A DNA stretch of 64,000 bases from Salipiger mucosus DSM 16094 (GCF_000442255.1 NZ_KE557273.1:973661-1037660); one strand, 5' to 3'. Positions 1 to 9,341 are shown, counted from the stretch's first letter. Numbers and translations are program-made. The notes: a model not told the origin generated them from the letters alone.

Positions 1-590
1 GCCGCGCGGTCCTCGCGCCCCCGCGACAGGATCGCGGCGTCCGAGGGCCACCAGTGCCAGCCCAGCCGGTCGAAGGCCTGTGCAAGCCGCGTCGTCCCGT
101 CGCAGAGCGGTAGCGGCGGCGCCGGGCGCGGCGCGCGCGGCGGGTTGCCCGGGTCGCCCGCCAGCCCCGAGACGCCCATCATCGCGTCGTTGAGATCGTA
201 GAAGGGCACGAGGTCGTCGTAGCTCAGCGGCCAGTCGTCCCCGACGCCCTCCATCGTCCCCCGCCGGAAGTCCGAGGGCCGGAAGCGCGGGAAATGCGCG
301 CCCCAGCGGATGGTGCTGCCGCCCACCGCGCTGAAGATCGCGGGGGCGATGTCGCTCTCGCTGTCGTCCACGGGATAGTCCGCGGGCGCCTGCCGGACGT
401 TGGGATTGTTGTTGAAGCTGGTCTGCAGCGCCAGCTCCCACTCGGTGCGCTGGTTGGGCGCGCGGCGCTGGTCGACGGGGCCGCCCGCCTCCAGCACCAC
501 CACCCGCAGGCCGGGCGCGGCGGCGGCGAAGGCAAAGGCGAGACCCGCCGCGCCCGCGCCCACCACCACGATATCGGCCGTCCCGGTCAT
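1..590 (-). CDS. GMC-family FAD-dependent oxidoreductase (N-terminal part, runs off the left edge)
   Basis: Flavin-dependent dehydrogenase/oxidase of the glucose-methanol-choline family; only the first ~196 codons are in the window. The start is ATG at 590, where TCAT at 587-590 overlaps the stop of the upstream gene. The N-terminus reads DIVVVGAGAAGLAFAFA, a Rossmann dinucleotide-binding GxGxxG motif, followed by an acidic strand end (VVVLEAGG). Further in, AVGGSTIRWGAHFPRF matches the family's second FAD contact. It is clearly paralogous to the complete GMC gene at 10334-11932, which shares the GVGDDWP and PRF.PSDF stretches. It is the last visible gene of a minus-strand operon with a CMD-like protein and an OYE-type flavoprotein. 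Substrate unknown. Confidence 0.88.
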   Translation of the reverse strand, partial: MTGTADIVVVGAGAAGLAFAFAAAAPGLRVVVLEAGGPVDQRRAPNQRTEWELALQTSFNNNPNVRQAPADYPVDDSESDIAPAIFSAVGGSTIRWGAHFPRFRPSDFRRGTMEGVGDDWPLSYDDLVPFYDLNDAMMGVSGLAGDPGNPPRAPRPAPPLPLCDGTTRLAQAFDRLGWHWWPSDAAILSRGREDRA

Positions 591-1003
591 GTGTTCGCGG
601 CTTCCTCGGGCACCTCCTGGTCGACCCAGCCCTCGCCCTTCTTCATCTCGTTAAAGGCCCGGCAGGTCGCCTCGAAGGCGGGGATGCCGGCGGGCAGGGC
701 GGCCATGAAGGCGGCCTCGTAGACCTCCTTCCAGGTCGCGCCGTTCTGGATCGCGCGTTTTGAGGCCCATTCCACGCCCTCGCGGTCGCCCTTGATCGCG
801 GTGGTCACGCCCACCAGCACGAGGAAGCGCGTCTTGAGGTCCAGCGCGCGGCCCTCTTCCTCGCCGAAGATCGTGTAGGAGGCGAGGTTGCCGTAGCGCT
901 TGAGGAATTCCGGGTTCAGCTCGGCGAGGTATTCGTGCACCGGCAGGGTGTAGCCACGGACGTCGCGGATCTTGTCGAGTTCGGCCTTGCCTTCGGGGGT
1001 CAT
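587..1003 (-). CDS. Carboxymuconolactone decarboxylase/AhpD-like protein
   Basis: Small all-helical protein of 138 residues in the CMD/AhpD superfamily, whose members include decarboxylases and peroxidase-coupled enzymes. The region LDLKTRFLVLVGVTTAIKGD followed by ASKRAIQNGATWKEVYEAAF is the typical CMD helix pair. The CxxC pair of redox-active AhpD is absent (the only Cys is near the C-terminus), so a peroxidase role is unlikely. I chose ATG at 1003, which has AAGGAC upstream; a longer reading from 1039 would add 12 residues of poor character. It overlaps the GMC gene by ATGA, so the two are translationally coupled. Function is inferred only from family and neighbours. Confidence 0.8.
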   Translation of the reverse strand: MTPEGKAELDKIRDVRGYTLPVHEYLAELNPEFLKRYGNLASYTIFGEEEGRALDLKTRFLVLVGVTTAIKGDREGVEWASKRAIQNGATWKEVYEAAFMAALPAGIPAFEATCRAFNEMKKGEGWVDQEVPEEAANT

Positions 1004-1019
1004 TGTCGGGGTCCTTTCG

Positions 1020-3005
1020 TTATATCTGGCGAGCGGCAAGCTCGCCTTCCTTGATTGCGTCGTTCACCCGGCGCGGCGCCATGGCGTCGCCCACGAGGTG
1101 AAGCTCCATCTTTCCGTCGAGCGCGTGAAAGAGCGCATCGTTGGCCGTGCCGCCCTGCACCATGACCACCATGCCGATGCCTTGCAGGGTCTCGGTCTCG
1201 CCGGTGTAGAGGTCGCGCAGGGTGACGCTGTCGGGGGTGATCTCCGTCAGCTCGCGGTCCACGTGAAAGCGCACGCCGAGCCGGCGCAGCATCCCGTGCA
1301 CCTTGCCCCAGTCCCGCGACGAGGCGAGATCGGGCGAGGGCTGGCCAAGCTGCGTGACGAACTCCACGACGGCGCCCCTTCGGGCGAGGTATTCCGCCGT
1401 CACCGCGCCCTGGCGCCCGCCCATCGTGTCGAAGACGAGGGCCCGCGCGGGAATGTCGGGGTCGGTCTCCAGCATCCGCCCATAGGGCATGACATGGGGC
1501 AGCTCCGCGCCGGGCAGGGCGGGGCCGCTCCACTTCTCGGGGCGCAGCATCGTCCAGCCATGCGCGAGGCCGGTGGACCCGGCGGCGATCACCGCCGCGT
1601 CGAAGTCCTTCAGCGTGTCGGCCTCGGCCCTTGTGCCCAGCCGGATCTCGGCATCGGTCTCGCGCAGGCGTGCCTCGAGGAAGTCGACGATCCCCACCAG
1701 CTCGCGGCGGCTGTCAGCCTTGGCCCACCAGCGCACCTGCCCGCCGAGACGCTCGCGCGCCTCGAAGAGCGTCACCGCGTGGCCGCGCCGCGCCAGCGTC
1801 CAGGCCGCGCGCAGCCCGGCGGGCCCGCCGCCCACCACGGCCACGCGCTTGCGCGCCGGGGTCTCGCCGATGTCGGTCTCGTTCAGCTCCAGCTCGCGCC
1901 CGGCCGAGGGGTTGTGGATGCAGCCGATGGCGGCATGGGCGAATATCGTGGACATGCACCAGTTGGCCCCCACGCAGGGGCGGATCTGCTTGCGCCTTCC
2001 GCTGAGGGCCTTCTCGCCCCAGTCGGCATCCGAAATCAGCTGCCGCGCCATCCCCACGAAGTCGAGCTTGCCGTCCCGCAGGTAGCCCTCGGCCTCGTCC
2101 GGATCGACGATGCGGCCCACGCCCACCACGGGCAGGCTGACGGCCTTGCGCACCGTCTCGGTCGCATCCAGCTGGAAGCCGTGCTCCTCGGGCGAGGTCG
2201 GGTAGATCTTCATCCGGTCGATGTAGGTGCCGTGACTCATCGACAGGTAGTCGATCAGCCCCGTCGCCTCGAACCGCGCGGCCAGCTCGGCCCAGTCGTC
2301 GGGGCGCAGCCCGCCCTCGTGCCCGTCGTCCGAGTTGATCCGCATGCCCATGATCATGTCCGGCCCCAGCTCCGAGCGGCAGGCATCCAGGATCTCGACC
2401 ACGATCCGCATCCGGTCCTCGAGCGTTCCGCCATAGGCGTCGCTCCGGGTGTTGGTCGCGGGCGACAGGAACTGGTTCAGCAGGTAGCCGTGCGACATGC
2501 CGTGCACCTCGACCCCGTCGAGCCCGCCCTCGCGCGAATATTTCGCGGACAGGCGATAGCCCTCGATGATCTCGGCGATGTCCTTGCCGGTCATGACATG
2601 CGGCATCTCGCGGTAGACGCCGCAGGGGATGGAGGAGGGCGCCCAGACCGGCAGGCCGTTGGTCACGCCGTTGGTCTGCCGCCCCCGGTGCCAGGGCTGC
2701 GAGAGCAGCAGGGTGCCGTGCTCGTGCACCGCGTCCGCCAGCTTCTGGTACTCGGGCACCATGCGCGGATCGAAGGCAAAGGCCTTGCCCTTGTAGGGCT
2801 GCGTCGTCGGGTGGGCCGCCATGGCCTCCATGGTGATGACCGCCGCGCCGCCTCTGGCGCGGGCGGTGTAGTAGGCGATGTGCTCCTGGGTGAAGAGGTG
2901 GTCCTTCACCAGCAGGGTCGCGTGGGCGGTCATCCAGATCCGGTTGCGCGCGGTGCGCGGACCCAGTTTCAGCGGGCTGCCAAGCAGCGGGTAGTCGGAT
3001 GTCAT
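1020..3005 (-). CDS. OYE-type NADH:flavin oxidoreductase fused to an FAD/NAD(P)H module (2,4-dienoyl-CoA reductase/TMADH architecture)
   Basis: A 661-residue flavoprotein. Residues ~5-340 form an FMN-binding TIM barrel of the Old Yellow Enzyme family (GVEVHGMSHGYLLNQFLSP, AYGGTLEDRMR). Residues ~385-661 form an FAD/NAD(P)-binding module starting VAVVGGGPAGLRAA (GGGPAG 392-397). Relatives reduce activated C=C bonds or oxidise amines and pass electrons through a 4Fe-4S cluster. Here the cluster motif is C344-x2-A347-x2-C350-x11-C362, so the second Cys of the usual quartet is Ala. The start at 3005 overlaps the stop of the upstream ABC ATPase (ATGA). A paralog with the same layout lies at 21828-23771. 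Substrate unknown. Confidence 0.9.
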   Translation of the reverse strand: MTSDYPLLGSPLKLGPRTARNRIWMTAHATLLVKDHLFTQEHIAYYTARARGGAAVITMEAMAAHPTTQPYKGKAFAFDPRMVPEYQKLADAVHEHGTLLLSQPWHRGRQTNGVTNGLPVWAPSSIPCGVYREMPHVMTGKDIAEIIEGYRLSAKYSREGGLDGVEVHGMSHGYLLNQFLSPATNTRSDAYGGTLEDRMRIVVEILDACRSELGPDMIMGMRINSDDGHEGGLRPDDWAELAARFEATGLIDYLSMSHGTYIDRMKIYPTSPEEHGFQLDATETVRKAVSLPVVGVGRIVDPDEAEGYLRDGKLDFVGMARQLISDADWGEKALSGRRKQIRPCVGANWCMSTIFAHAAIGCIHNPSAGRELELNETDIGETPARKRVAVVGGGPAGLRAAWTLARRGHAVTLFEARERLGGQVRWWAKADSRRELVGIVDFLEARLRETDAEIRLGTRAEADTLKDFDAAVIAAGSTGLAHGWTMLRPEKWSGPALPGAELPHVMPYGRMLETDPDIPARALVFDTMGGRQGAVTAEYLARRGAVVEFVTQLGQPSPDLASSRDWGKVHGMLRRLGVRFHVDRELTEITPDSVTLRDLYTGETETLQGIGMVVMVQGGTANDALFHALDGKMELHLVGDAMAPRRVNDAIKEGELAARQI

Positions 3006-3990
3006 GCGGTTTCTTTCAGCGGGAGCCTGTTGTCGCCCGTCGTCACGCGGATGCAGCGCACGCGGTGGTCCTCGGCCAGCCGGTCGGGAACGATCGTGCC
3101 GGTGCGGCACTCGGGCCTGACCAGCGGGCAGCGCGTCTGGAACGGGCAGCCCGGCGGCAGGTCGATGGGCGAGGGCACCTCGCCCTCGAGCACGTGGCGC
3201 CGCACGACATGGCCGGGGTCCGCCGGCATGTGCGCCGACAGCAGCGCCTGCGTGTAGGGATGCTCCGGCGCCTCGAAGAGCCGGTCCGCGGGTCCTTCCT
3301 CGACCACCTGGCCCAGGTAGAGCACCGCGACCCGCTGGCTGATGAGCCGCACCGTGCCAAGGTCGTGGCTGATGAAGAGCATCGCCGCCCCGGTCTCGGC
3401 GCGGATCTCTTCCAGCAGCTCGAGGATGCCCGCCCGCACCGACAGGTCCAGCGACGAGGTCGGCTCGTCCAGCACGATGAGCTTGGGGTTCGTCGCGATG
3501 GCCCGGCGGCGATGCAGACGCGCTGCAGCTGCCCGCCCGACAGCCCCGAGGGCGTGCGGCCCAGGGCGGCCGGGTTCAGCTGCACCCGCTGCGCCAGCGC
3601 CTCGACCCGCGCCTCGCGCTCGGCGCGCGACAGGTCCATGTGCAGCTTCAGCGGCTCGGCGATCAGCGCGCGCACCGTCATGCGCGGGTTGAGCGCGCTC
3701 CAGGGGTCCTGGAACACCATGGTCATGTCGCGCCGCATCGGCCGGATCTGCTTGGCGGGGATCCGGGTGATGTCCTTGCCCTGGAAATAGACGCGGCCCT
3801 CGGTCGGGTCGGTCAGGCGCAGCACCGCGCGCCCGAAGGTCGACTTGCCCGAGCCGCTTTCGCCGACCATGCCCATGACCTCGCCGGGCCGGATGTCGAG
3901 GTCGACGCCGTTGACGGCGCGCACCGCGCGGCCGCCGCCGAGCGGAAAGGCCTTGGTCAGGCCGGTGACGGAAAGAACGGGCTGGCTCAT
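3002..3990 (-). CDS. Peptide/nickel-type ABC transporter ATP-binding protein (DppF-like), frameshifted
   Basis: Second ATPase of the oligopeptide-type importer encoded at 3002-8554. From ATG 3990 the first ~160 codons give an intact N-terminal half: Walker A GESGSGKST, Q-loop MVFQDPWSALNPRM, and signature LSGGQLQRVCIA. At about 3501-3511 the frame breaks. The downstream half is intact in another frame: Walker B LIVLDEPTSSLDLSVRA, the H-loop ISHDLGTVRLISQ, and the oligopeptide-ATPase C-terminal Cys motif CPFQTRCPLV. Comparison with the usual IARAIA shows two extra bases (or one missing) in a GCCGCCGGG run. It could be a sequence error or a genuine recent frameshift. As read, the protein would lack Walker B. 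It overlaps its neighbours by 4 nt at each end. Confidence 0.85.
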
Positions 3991-4988
3991 TCGGCAGGCT
4001 CCTGCGCGCGGTCGAAGGCGCCGGCGAAATGGCACAGCGCCCTGTGCCCCGGCGTGGTCTCCAGTTCGGGCGGGGCGGCATGGCATGCGGCGCCCGCAAA
4101 GGGGCAGCGCGGCCGGTAGTGGCAGCCCTTGGGCAGGTTGTAGAGATCCGGCGGCGGGCCCCCGAACTGCACCGACCGCTCCCCCGAGCGCAGCCGCTCC
4201 GGCGTCGCGGCGATGAGCCCCGCGGTGTAGGGATGCGCCGGGTTGCGGAAGACCTCGCGCACCGGGCCGCGCTCGACGATGGCCCCGGCGAACATCACCG
4301 CGATCTCGTCGCAGAAATGCGCCACCACGCCCAGGTCGTGGGTGATCAGCAGCGTCGCCATGTCCAGCCGCGCCACGAGGTCGCGCAGCAGGTCGAGGAT
4401 CTGCGCCTGCACCGTCACGTCGAGGCCCGTCGTCGGCTCGTCCGCGATCAGCAGCTTGGGCGCGTTCATCAGCGCCATGGCGATCAGGATGCGCTGGGCC
4501 ATGCCGCCCGACAGCTCGTGCGGCCAGGCGCGCGCCCGGCTCCTGGGGTCGGGGATGCCCACCGCCTCCATCATCTCCAGCGCCCGCTGCCGCGACGTCG
4601 CGACAGGTCCGCCGCTATGCACCTGGTGCGTCCGCACCAGCTGGTCGCCCACCCGCGTCAGCGGATCGAGCGAGGTGCGCGGGTTCTGCACGACCATGGC
4701 GATCTCCGCGCCGCGCACCGTGTTGAGCTCGTCGTCGCTCATCGCGGTCAGCTCGCGCCCGTCGAAGACGGCCTTGCCGCCGACGACCCGGGCCGGGGGC
4801 CGCAGCAGGCCGGTCACCGACTGCGCGGTCAGCGACTTGCCCGCGCCGGTCTCGCCCACGATGCCCAGGATGCGGCCCCGGTCGATCGAGAAGGAGACGT
4901 CGTTCAGCGCATGCGCCACGCGCACCCGGTTGTCGATATCGCGCGAGATGAAATGGGTGCGCAGCCCCTCGACACTCAGCAAGCTCAT
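3987..4988 (-). CDS. Peptide/nickel-type ABC transporter ATP-binding protein (DppD-like)
   Basis: First of two ATPases of the importer, 333 residues. It has Walker A GETGAGKSLT, Q-loop VVQNPRTSLDPL, signature LSGGMAQRILIA, Walker B LLIADEPTTGLDVTVQA and H-loop LLITHDLGVVAHF. The C-terminal extension has the oligopeptide/dipeptide ATPase Cys-rich motif (CHYRPRCPFAGAAC). The start at ATG 4988 overlaps the end of the upstream permease gene by ATGA and has an AGGAGG-like site in the permease 3' end. Longer in-frame readings would run into the permease gene and lack family resemblance. Together with the DppF-like half it would energise uptake through the two permeases encoded upstream. Confidence 0.92.
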   Translation of the reverse strand: MSLLSVEGLRTHFISRDIDNRVRVAHALNDVSFSIDRGRILGIVGETGAGKSLTAQSVTGLLRPPARVVGGKAVFDGRELTAMSDDELNTVRGAEIAMVVQNPRTSLDPLTRVGDQLVRTHQVHSGGPVATSRQRALEMMEAVGIPDPRSRARAWPHELSGGMAQRILIAMALMNAPKLLIADEPTTGLDVTVQAQILDLLRDLVARLDMATLLITHDLGVVAHFCDEIAVMFAGAIVERGPVREVFRNPAHPYTAGLIAATPERLRSGERSVQFGGPPPDLYNLPKGCHYRPRCPFAGAACHAAPPELETTPGHRALCHFAGAFDRAQEPAE

Positions 4989-5893
4989 TTCGCAGCCCTC
5001 CTGCGCGGGTCCATGACGTCCTGCAGCCCGTCGCCGAGCAGGTTCAGCCCGAAGACCATCAGGATCAGCGCGGTGCCGGGGAAGACGCCCACCCACCACT
5101 GGCCGGTGACCATGAACTCGGCGCCCTGACGGATCATCGCGCCCCATTCCGGGGTGGGGGCCTGGATGCCCACGCCGAGGAAGGCCAGCGTGGCCGAGAT
5201 CCGCACCGCCCAGGCCGCGCGCACCGCGACCTGCGCGAGCGCGCCCTGGATGGCGTTGGGCAGGATGTGCACGAAGAGGATGCGCCAGGTCGGGTTGCCC
5301 GCCGCCACCGCGCCCTCGACGAAGACCGAGGCCCGCAGCGACAGCACCTCGGCGCGCACCACGCGGGCAAAGACCGGGCTGTCCAGCAGCCCCAGCACGA
5401 GGATCACGTTGAACAGCGACTGCCCCGTCGCGGCCACCACGGCGAGCGCCAGGATGATCGACGGAAAGACCCGCAGCCCGTCGAAGAAGCGCATCAGCAC
5501 CTCGTCGAGATAGCCGCCGCGATAGCCCGCGATCAGCCCCACCGGCACGCCGATGACGACCGAGAGCAGCACCGCCGGAATGGCGATGCCGAAACCGAAG
5601 CGCGCGCCGTAGATCACGCGGCTGAAGACGTCCATGCCGTTGCCGTCGGTGCCGAACCAGTGCTCGGCCGAAGGCGGCTGGAGGATGCGGTCGGTGTAGG
5701 AGGCGACGGGATCGTGCGGCATCAGCACGCCCGAGAACAGCGCCAGCAGGGCGAAGAGCACGATGAGGGCAAGCCCCGCCGCGCCCGTGGGGCTCAGCCG
5801 CGCAAGGCCCACGACCCGGTCGCGCAGGCGCGGGGGCGCCTCGGCGGCGGTCTGGGTCTCGTGGCGGGGGTCGGTGGCGTCGGCGGTCATCAT
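4985..5893 (-). CDS. ABC transporter permease, DppC/OppC type
   Basis: Inner-membrane permease of the peptide/nickel family, 302 residues. A charged cytoplasmic N-terminus is followed by a first membrane segment (GLALIVLFALLALFSGVLMP), then the family signature HWFGTDGNGMDVFSRVIYGARFG, typical of OppC-type proteins, and the EAA-like cytoplasmic loop near LSLRASVFVEGAVAAGNP. The usual length is about 280-300 residues, so it is complete. Two adjacent ATGs (5893 and 5890) are possible starts; 5893 gives the longer form and overlaps the upstream permease. It should pair with the DppB-type permease encoded just upstream. Confidence 0.93.
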   Translation of the reverse strand: MMTADATDPRHETQTAAEAPPRLRDRVVGLARLSPTGAAGLALIVLFALLALFSGVLMPHDPVASYTDRILQPPSAEHWFGTDGNGMDVFSRVIYGARFGFGIAIPAVLLSVVIGVPVGLIAGYRGGYLDEVLMRFFDGLRVFPSIILALAVVAATGQSLFNVILVLGLLDSPVFARVVRAEVLSLRASVFVEGAVAAGNPTWRILFVHILPNAIQGALAQVAVRAAWAVRISATLAFLGVGIQAPTPEWGAMIRQGAEFMVTGQWWVGVFPGTALILMVFGLNLLGDGLQDVMDPRRRAAK

Positions 5894-6903
5894 GTCAGGT
5901 CCGAACGGGGTTCCATGAGGTAGACGAGGATGTCGATCACCAGGAAGACGATGACCGAGAACAGCGCGAGCGCGAGCACGTAGCCCTGCACCGCGGTGAA
6001 ATCCCCGCGCGAGATGGCGTTGAGCCCGTATTGCCCCAGCCCGCCCCAGGCGAAGACGTACTCGATGAGCGACATCGTCCCCACGAGGCCGGTGATCTCG
6101 GTGCCCACGTAGGTCAGGATCGGCACGCCGGAGTTGCGCAGAACCATGCGGCGCACGACGCGTTCCGGCAGGCCGGTGGCGCGGGCATAGCGGATCGGAT
6201 CCGAACTCAGCACGTCGAGCGCGATGGCCCGCGTCTGCTTGATGATCGGCGCGGCGGCGATGACCGCCATGCAGAGCACCGGCAGCACCATCTGCGCGAA
6301 GGCCGAGCGCGCGGCCTCCCAGTTGGCCTGCAGCAGCCCGTCGATCAGGTAGGAGCCGGTGATCGTCGGCGGCGGCGAGACCAGCAGGCTGATCCGGCCC
6401 ATCGCCGGCGGGGCCCAGCCCAGCAGGTAGAAGAAGACGAAGATCGTCACGAGCCCCAGCCAGTAGGTCGGGATCGAGAAGCCCAGCAGCGACAGCACGC
6501 GGCTCACCTGGTCGAAGCGCCCGTTCGGCCGGAAGGCGGCGCGCAGCCCGACCGGGATGCCCACCAGCGTGCCAAGGCCCACGCCCCAGAACAGCAGCTC
6601 CAGCGAGATGACGGCGCGGCCGAGGATGTCGTCCAGCACGGGGCGGTTCGACAGCCAGCTCTCCCCGAAGTCGCCCTGCAGCACGTTGCCGGCGTAGATC
6701 AGGAATTGCCGGAACAGCGACTGGTCCAGCCCCAGTTCCTCGCGGATGGCCGCGAATTCGGCCTCGGTGGCGGTGGGGCCGGCCAGCTGGCCGACCGGGT
6801 CGAGCCCGCCCACGCGCACCAGCATGAAGGTGATGAAGACCACCCCCACCAGCAGCGGGATCACCATGAGGGCGCGGCGGAGCAGAAATCGGAACGTGCG
6901 CAA
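5890..6903 (-). CDS. ABC transporter permease, DppB/OppB type
   Basis: Inner-membrane permease of 337 residues. The N-terminus MRTFRFLLRRALMVIPLLVG is the classical DppB start, with membrane segment 1 at about residues 9-29. The periplasmic region (LGLDQSLFRQFLIYAGNVLQGDFGES) and the EAA loop (YARATGLPERVVRRMVLRNS) are typical of the family. About six membrane segments are visible. It lies 85 bp downstream of the binding-protein gene and overlaps the DppC-type gene by 4 nt, so the transporter is one transcription unit. The substrate cannot be told from the permease; the context suggests a catabolic substrate or an organic amine rather than nutrient peptides. Confidence 0.93.
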   Translation of the reverse strand: MRTFRFLLRRALMVIPLLVGVVFITFMLVRVGGLDPVGQLAGPTATEAEFAAIREELGLDQSLFRQFLIYAGNVLQGDFGESWLSNRPVLDDILGRAVISLELLFWGVGLGTLVGIPVGLRAAFRPNGRFDQVSRVLSLLGFSIPTYWLGLVTIFVFFYLLGWAPPAMGRISLLVSPPPTITGSYLIDGLLQANWEAARSAFAQMVLPVLCMAVIAAAPIIKQTRAIALDVLSSDPIRYARATGLPERVVRRMVLRNSGVPILTYVGTEITGLVGTMSLIEYVFAWGGLGQYGLNAISRGDFTAVQGYVLALALFSVIVFLVIDILVYLMEPRSDLT

Positions 6904-6988
6904 GGCCGGGGAATCCTGTCAGTCGGTCAGTCGGAAGAAAGGGCCGCGCCCGCGGCCGCAGGGCCGGGGCGCGGCAGTCGGGGAGGGG

Positions 6989-8554
6989 TCACTCGGCGGT
7001 GAGGTCCGCCCAGCGTTCATGCTCGTCCGGGTAGTAGACCCAGCCGCTGATGTTCGGCGCCATGGCCTCGAAGGTCGCGGGGTAGGTCAGCAGCACCCAG
7101 GGCGCGTTCTCGGCCCAGATCTTCTGCGCGTCGTCCATCAGGCCCATGCGCGTCTCGGTGTCCAGCTCCTCGCGCGCGGCGTCGATGTCGGCATCCAGCT
7201 CCTCGTTGCGGAACTTGGCGCGGTTCGACACGCCCTCGGAGTGCGACATCAGGTACATCGAGTAGACCGGGTCCAGCACGATCGGCCCGTCTTCCCAGGT
7301 GAAGAAGCACAGGCTCTGCTCGCCCGGCGCGGTCTTGGCGCGCATCTCCGAGGCGGTGATGCGCTTGGCCGCGGCGTTCACGCCCACCTGCTGCAGCATG
7401 TCGGCCACCTGGATCGCGACCGGCTCCTGGTGCCAGAAGACGTCCGAGTAGAGCACCTCGATGGTCTCGGAGTCGTCGTAGCCCGCTTCCTCGAGAAGCG
7501 CCTGCGCCTGCTCGGGGTCGTAGTCGTAGGTCCAGTATTCCTGGTGCGACCCCTCGATGATCGGCGAGACGATCGACCCGGCCAGGTCGGCCTGCCCGGC
7601 AAAGACCGCCTCGTTCAGCGCGTCGCGGTCGATGGCGTAGTTGAAGGCCTGCCGGATCTTCACGTCGTCGAAGGGCTCGCAGGTCGGGTTCATCCGCACC
7701 GCCGCGACCGAGCGGCTGGTGGCGCGCTCGACCTTGACCGCGTCGTCGGCCTGCATGTCCACGACCTTCTGGATCGAGGGACGGTCGATCCAGTGCACCT
7801 GGCCCGCCTTCAGCAGCGTCACGCGCGAGGCCTCGGAGGGCACCTCCTTGTAGATCACCCGGTCGAAGTAGGGTGTCTCCTTGAAGTAGTTCGGGTTCGC
7901 CACGAAGATCGCCTGGTCGTCCGGCACCAGCCGCTCGAGGTGATAGGCCCCGAAGCCTGCCGTGTTGTCCTGCATCCACTCCAGCGCCCAGGGGTCCTCG
8001 TCGGTGACGTGCTTCTTGACCTCGGTGGTGTCGTAGACGCCCGGCACGTAGAGCGTCAGCGCGTTGAGAAAGATCGACGAGGGCGCCGAGAGGTTGAACT
8101 GCACCTCGTATTCCGAGATCGCCTCGACCGACTCCACGTTCGACACGCGGGCGATGAAGTTGCCGGTCCGTTTCTGCTCGAAGCTCTTGTTCCAGCCCCA
8201 TTCCACGTCGTCGGCGGTCAGCTCGTTGCCGTAGGGGCTCATCACGCCCTCGCGCAACTTGAACACCCAGGTCTTGCCGTCCTCCGAGGTGGTCCAGCTC
8301 TCGGCGAGGTGCGGCTCGACCTTGGTGGCGTCGAGCGTCAGCTCGCCGTCGACCTCGATCTTGGGATAGCGCACGAGGTTCTCGTAGACCTGCGTCACGA
8401 CGTTCTGCGTCTGCGCGCGCAGGGCGTCGCCGTCGAAACCTTCCGGCGCCTGCGGCGAGGCGAGGATCATGGTCTCGGCAAGCGCCGGTGCCGCGAGCGA
8501 ACAGGCGGCGGCGCTGGCGAGAAGGGTCTTTCTGAGACGTGAAGTCCGGGTCAT
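6989..8554 (-). CDS. ABC transporter substrate-binding protein, family 5 (peptide/nickel type)
   Basis: Periplasmic binding protein of 521 residues in the DppA/OppA class. ATG 8554 is chosen because it opens a clean Sec signal (MTRTSRLRKTLLASAAACSL, then APALAE with likely cleavage after ALA). A longer in-frame reading from 8650 would place non-signal residues ahead. Family features are VEPHLAESWTTSEDGKTWVFKLREGV, NELTADDVEWGWNK, and IRQAFNYAIDRDALNEAVF. It lies 43 bp after the DUF2848 gene, in a short AT-rich gap. Its presence in an operon with OYE, GMC and TauD-like enzymes suggests it captures the compound that those enzymes degrade (inference). Confidence 0.93.
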   Translation of the reverse strand: MTRTSRLRKTLLASAAACSLAAPALAETMILASPQAPEGFDGDALRAQTQNVVTQVYENLVRYPKIEVDGELTLDATKVEPHLAESWTTSEDGKTWVFKLREGVMSPYGNELTADDVEWGWNKSFEQKRTGNFIARVSNVESVEAISEYEVQFNLSAPSSIFLNALTLYVPGVYDTTEVKKHVTDEDPWALEWMQDNTAGFGAYHLERLVPDDQAIFVANPNYFKETPYFDRVIYKEVPSEASRVTLLKAGQVHWIDRPSIQKVVDMQADDAVKVERATSRSVAAVRMNPTCEPFDDVKIRQAFNYAIDRDALNEAVFAGQADLAGSIVSPIIEGSHQEYWTYDYDPEQAQALLEEAGYDDSETIEVLYSDVFWHQEPVAIQVADMLQQVGVNAAAKRITASEMRAKTAPGEQSLCFFTWEDGPIVLDPVYSMYLMSHSEGVSNRAKFRNEELDADIDAAREELDTETRMGLMDDAQKIWAENAPWVLLTYPATFEAMAPNISGWVYYPDEHERWADLTAE

Positions 8555-8597
8555 GTCTGGTCTCCCTGGTGGAAAAATCGTTATCTTTTTTATGAAG

Positions 8598-9341
8598 TTA
8601 CGCGGCGTTCCCGCGTTGCGGGTTGAAGAAGGGCACTCGGAAATCGGCATGGACCTCCGACAGGATGTCCACGACGTCGTAGCTCGCGGACAGGCGCCGC
8701 CCGCTGCCCGGCGCCTCCATCTCGTAGGCCCACTTGCTGCCGTAGCCGAGCGCCTTGTCGACGCTCACGATGGTCCCGCAGAACACGAGGAAGTCGCGCT
8801 CGGGCAGGCCGGGCACCCGCTCGCGCAGCAGCGAGATGATGTCCTCCGGGCGGATGAAGGCCTTGACCCCCACCTCCTGGTAGAGCCGCCCGTCGACCCA
8901 GGACCGCAGCATGCAGTCGTCCCAGCTGTTCTGGATCTCGGCATAGGGCCAGAACTCGGGCACGAGGTGGTTGGCGCAGGCCTGCTTGGAGCCGGGGATC
9001 GAGACCGTCTCGAGCGCGCGGTCGGTGTGGTCCGAGCCCACGCCCACGTAAAGCTCGTCGCCCATGTAGAGCACGATCTCGACCTCGCCCGAGGTCATGT
9101 CGCTCTGCACGAAGAGCTCGTCCTCGGTCGTGATCGCGTCGAGCGAGATCGGATAGATCCGCGGCGCCGGCACGTCGAAGGCGATGTGAATGCCCGACTT
9201 CGCCACCTCCTGCTGGTGCGCGACGGCGGTGTCCGGGTCGCGCGTGGCGGAGCCCAGATTGTACATCCGCGCCAGCGGCAGCTCCGCCTCGGTGACGGTG
9301 CCGTCCAGCGACGCGATGCGCGCGGTCAGGGTGCGGCTCAT
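8598..9341 (-). CDS. DUF2848 family protein
   Basis: 247-residue protein matching the uncharacterised DUF2848 family by its overall pattern (GSATRDPDTAVAHQQEVAK, FVQSDMTSGEVEIVLYMGDE, YVGVGSDHTDRALE, FCGTIVSVDKALGYG). The conserved acidic residues and GSDHTD motif, followed by the later FLVFCGTI strand, recall folds that bind small organic acids, but I know of no proven reaction. The start at ATG 9341 overlaps the upstream TauD-type gene by ATGA; a longer reading from 9401 would lie inside that gene. Its place between a dioxygenase and a binding protein supports a role in catabolism of the imported compound. Function unknown. Confidence 0.82.
   Translation of the reverse strand: MSRTLTARIASLDGTVTEAELPLARMYNLGSATRDPDTAVAHQQEVAKSGIHIAFDVPAPRIYPISLDAITTEDELFVQSDMTSGEVEIVLYMGDELYVGVGSDHTDRALETVSIPGSKQACANHLVPEFWPYAEIQNSWDDCMLRSWVDGRLYQEVGVKAFIRPEDIISLLRERVPGLPERDFLVFCGTIVSVDKALGYGSKWAYEMEAPGSGRRLSASYDVVDILSEVHADFRVPFFNPQRGNAA

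Noticed and set aside
972-3257. Long plus-strand frame opposite the OYE-type gene
   Set aside because: Antisense to a well-supported flavoprotein; composition is that of a GC shadow.
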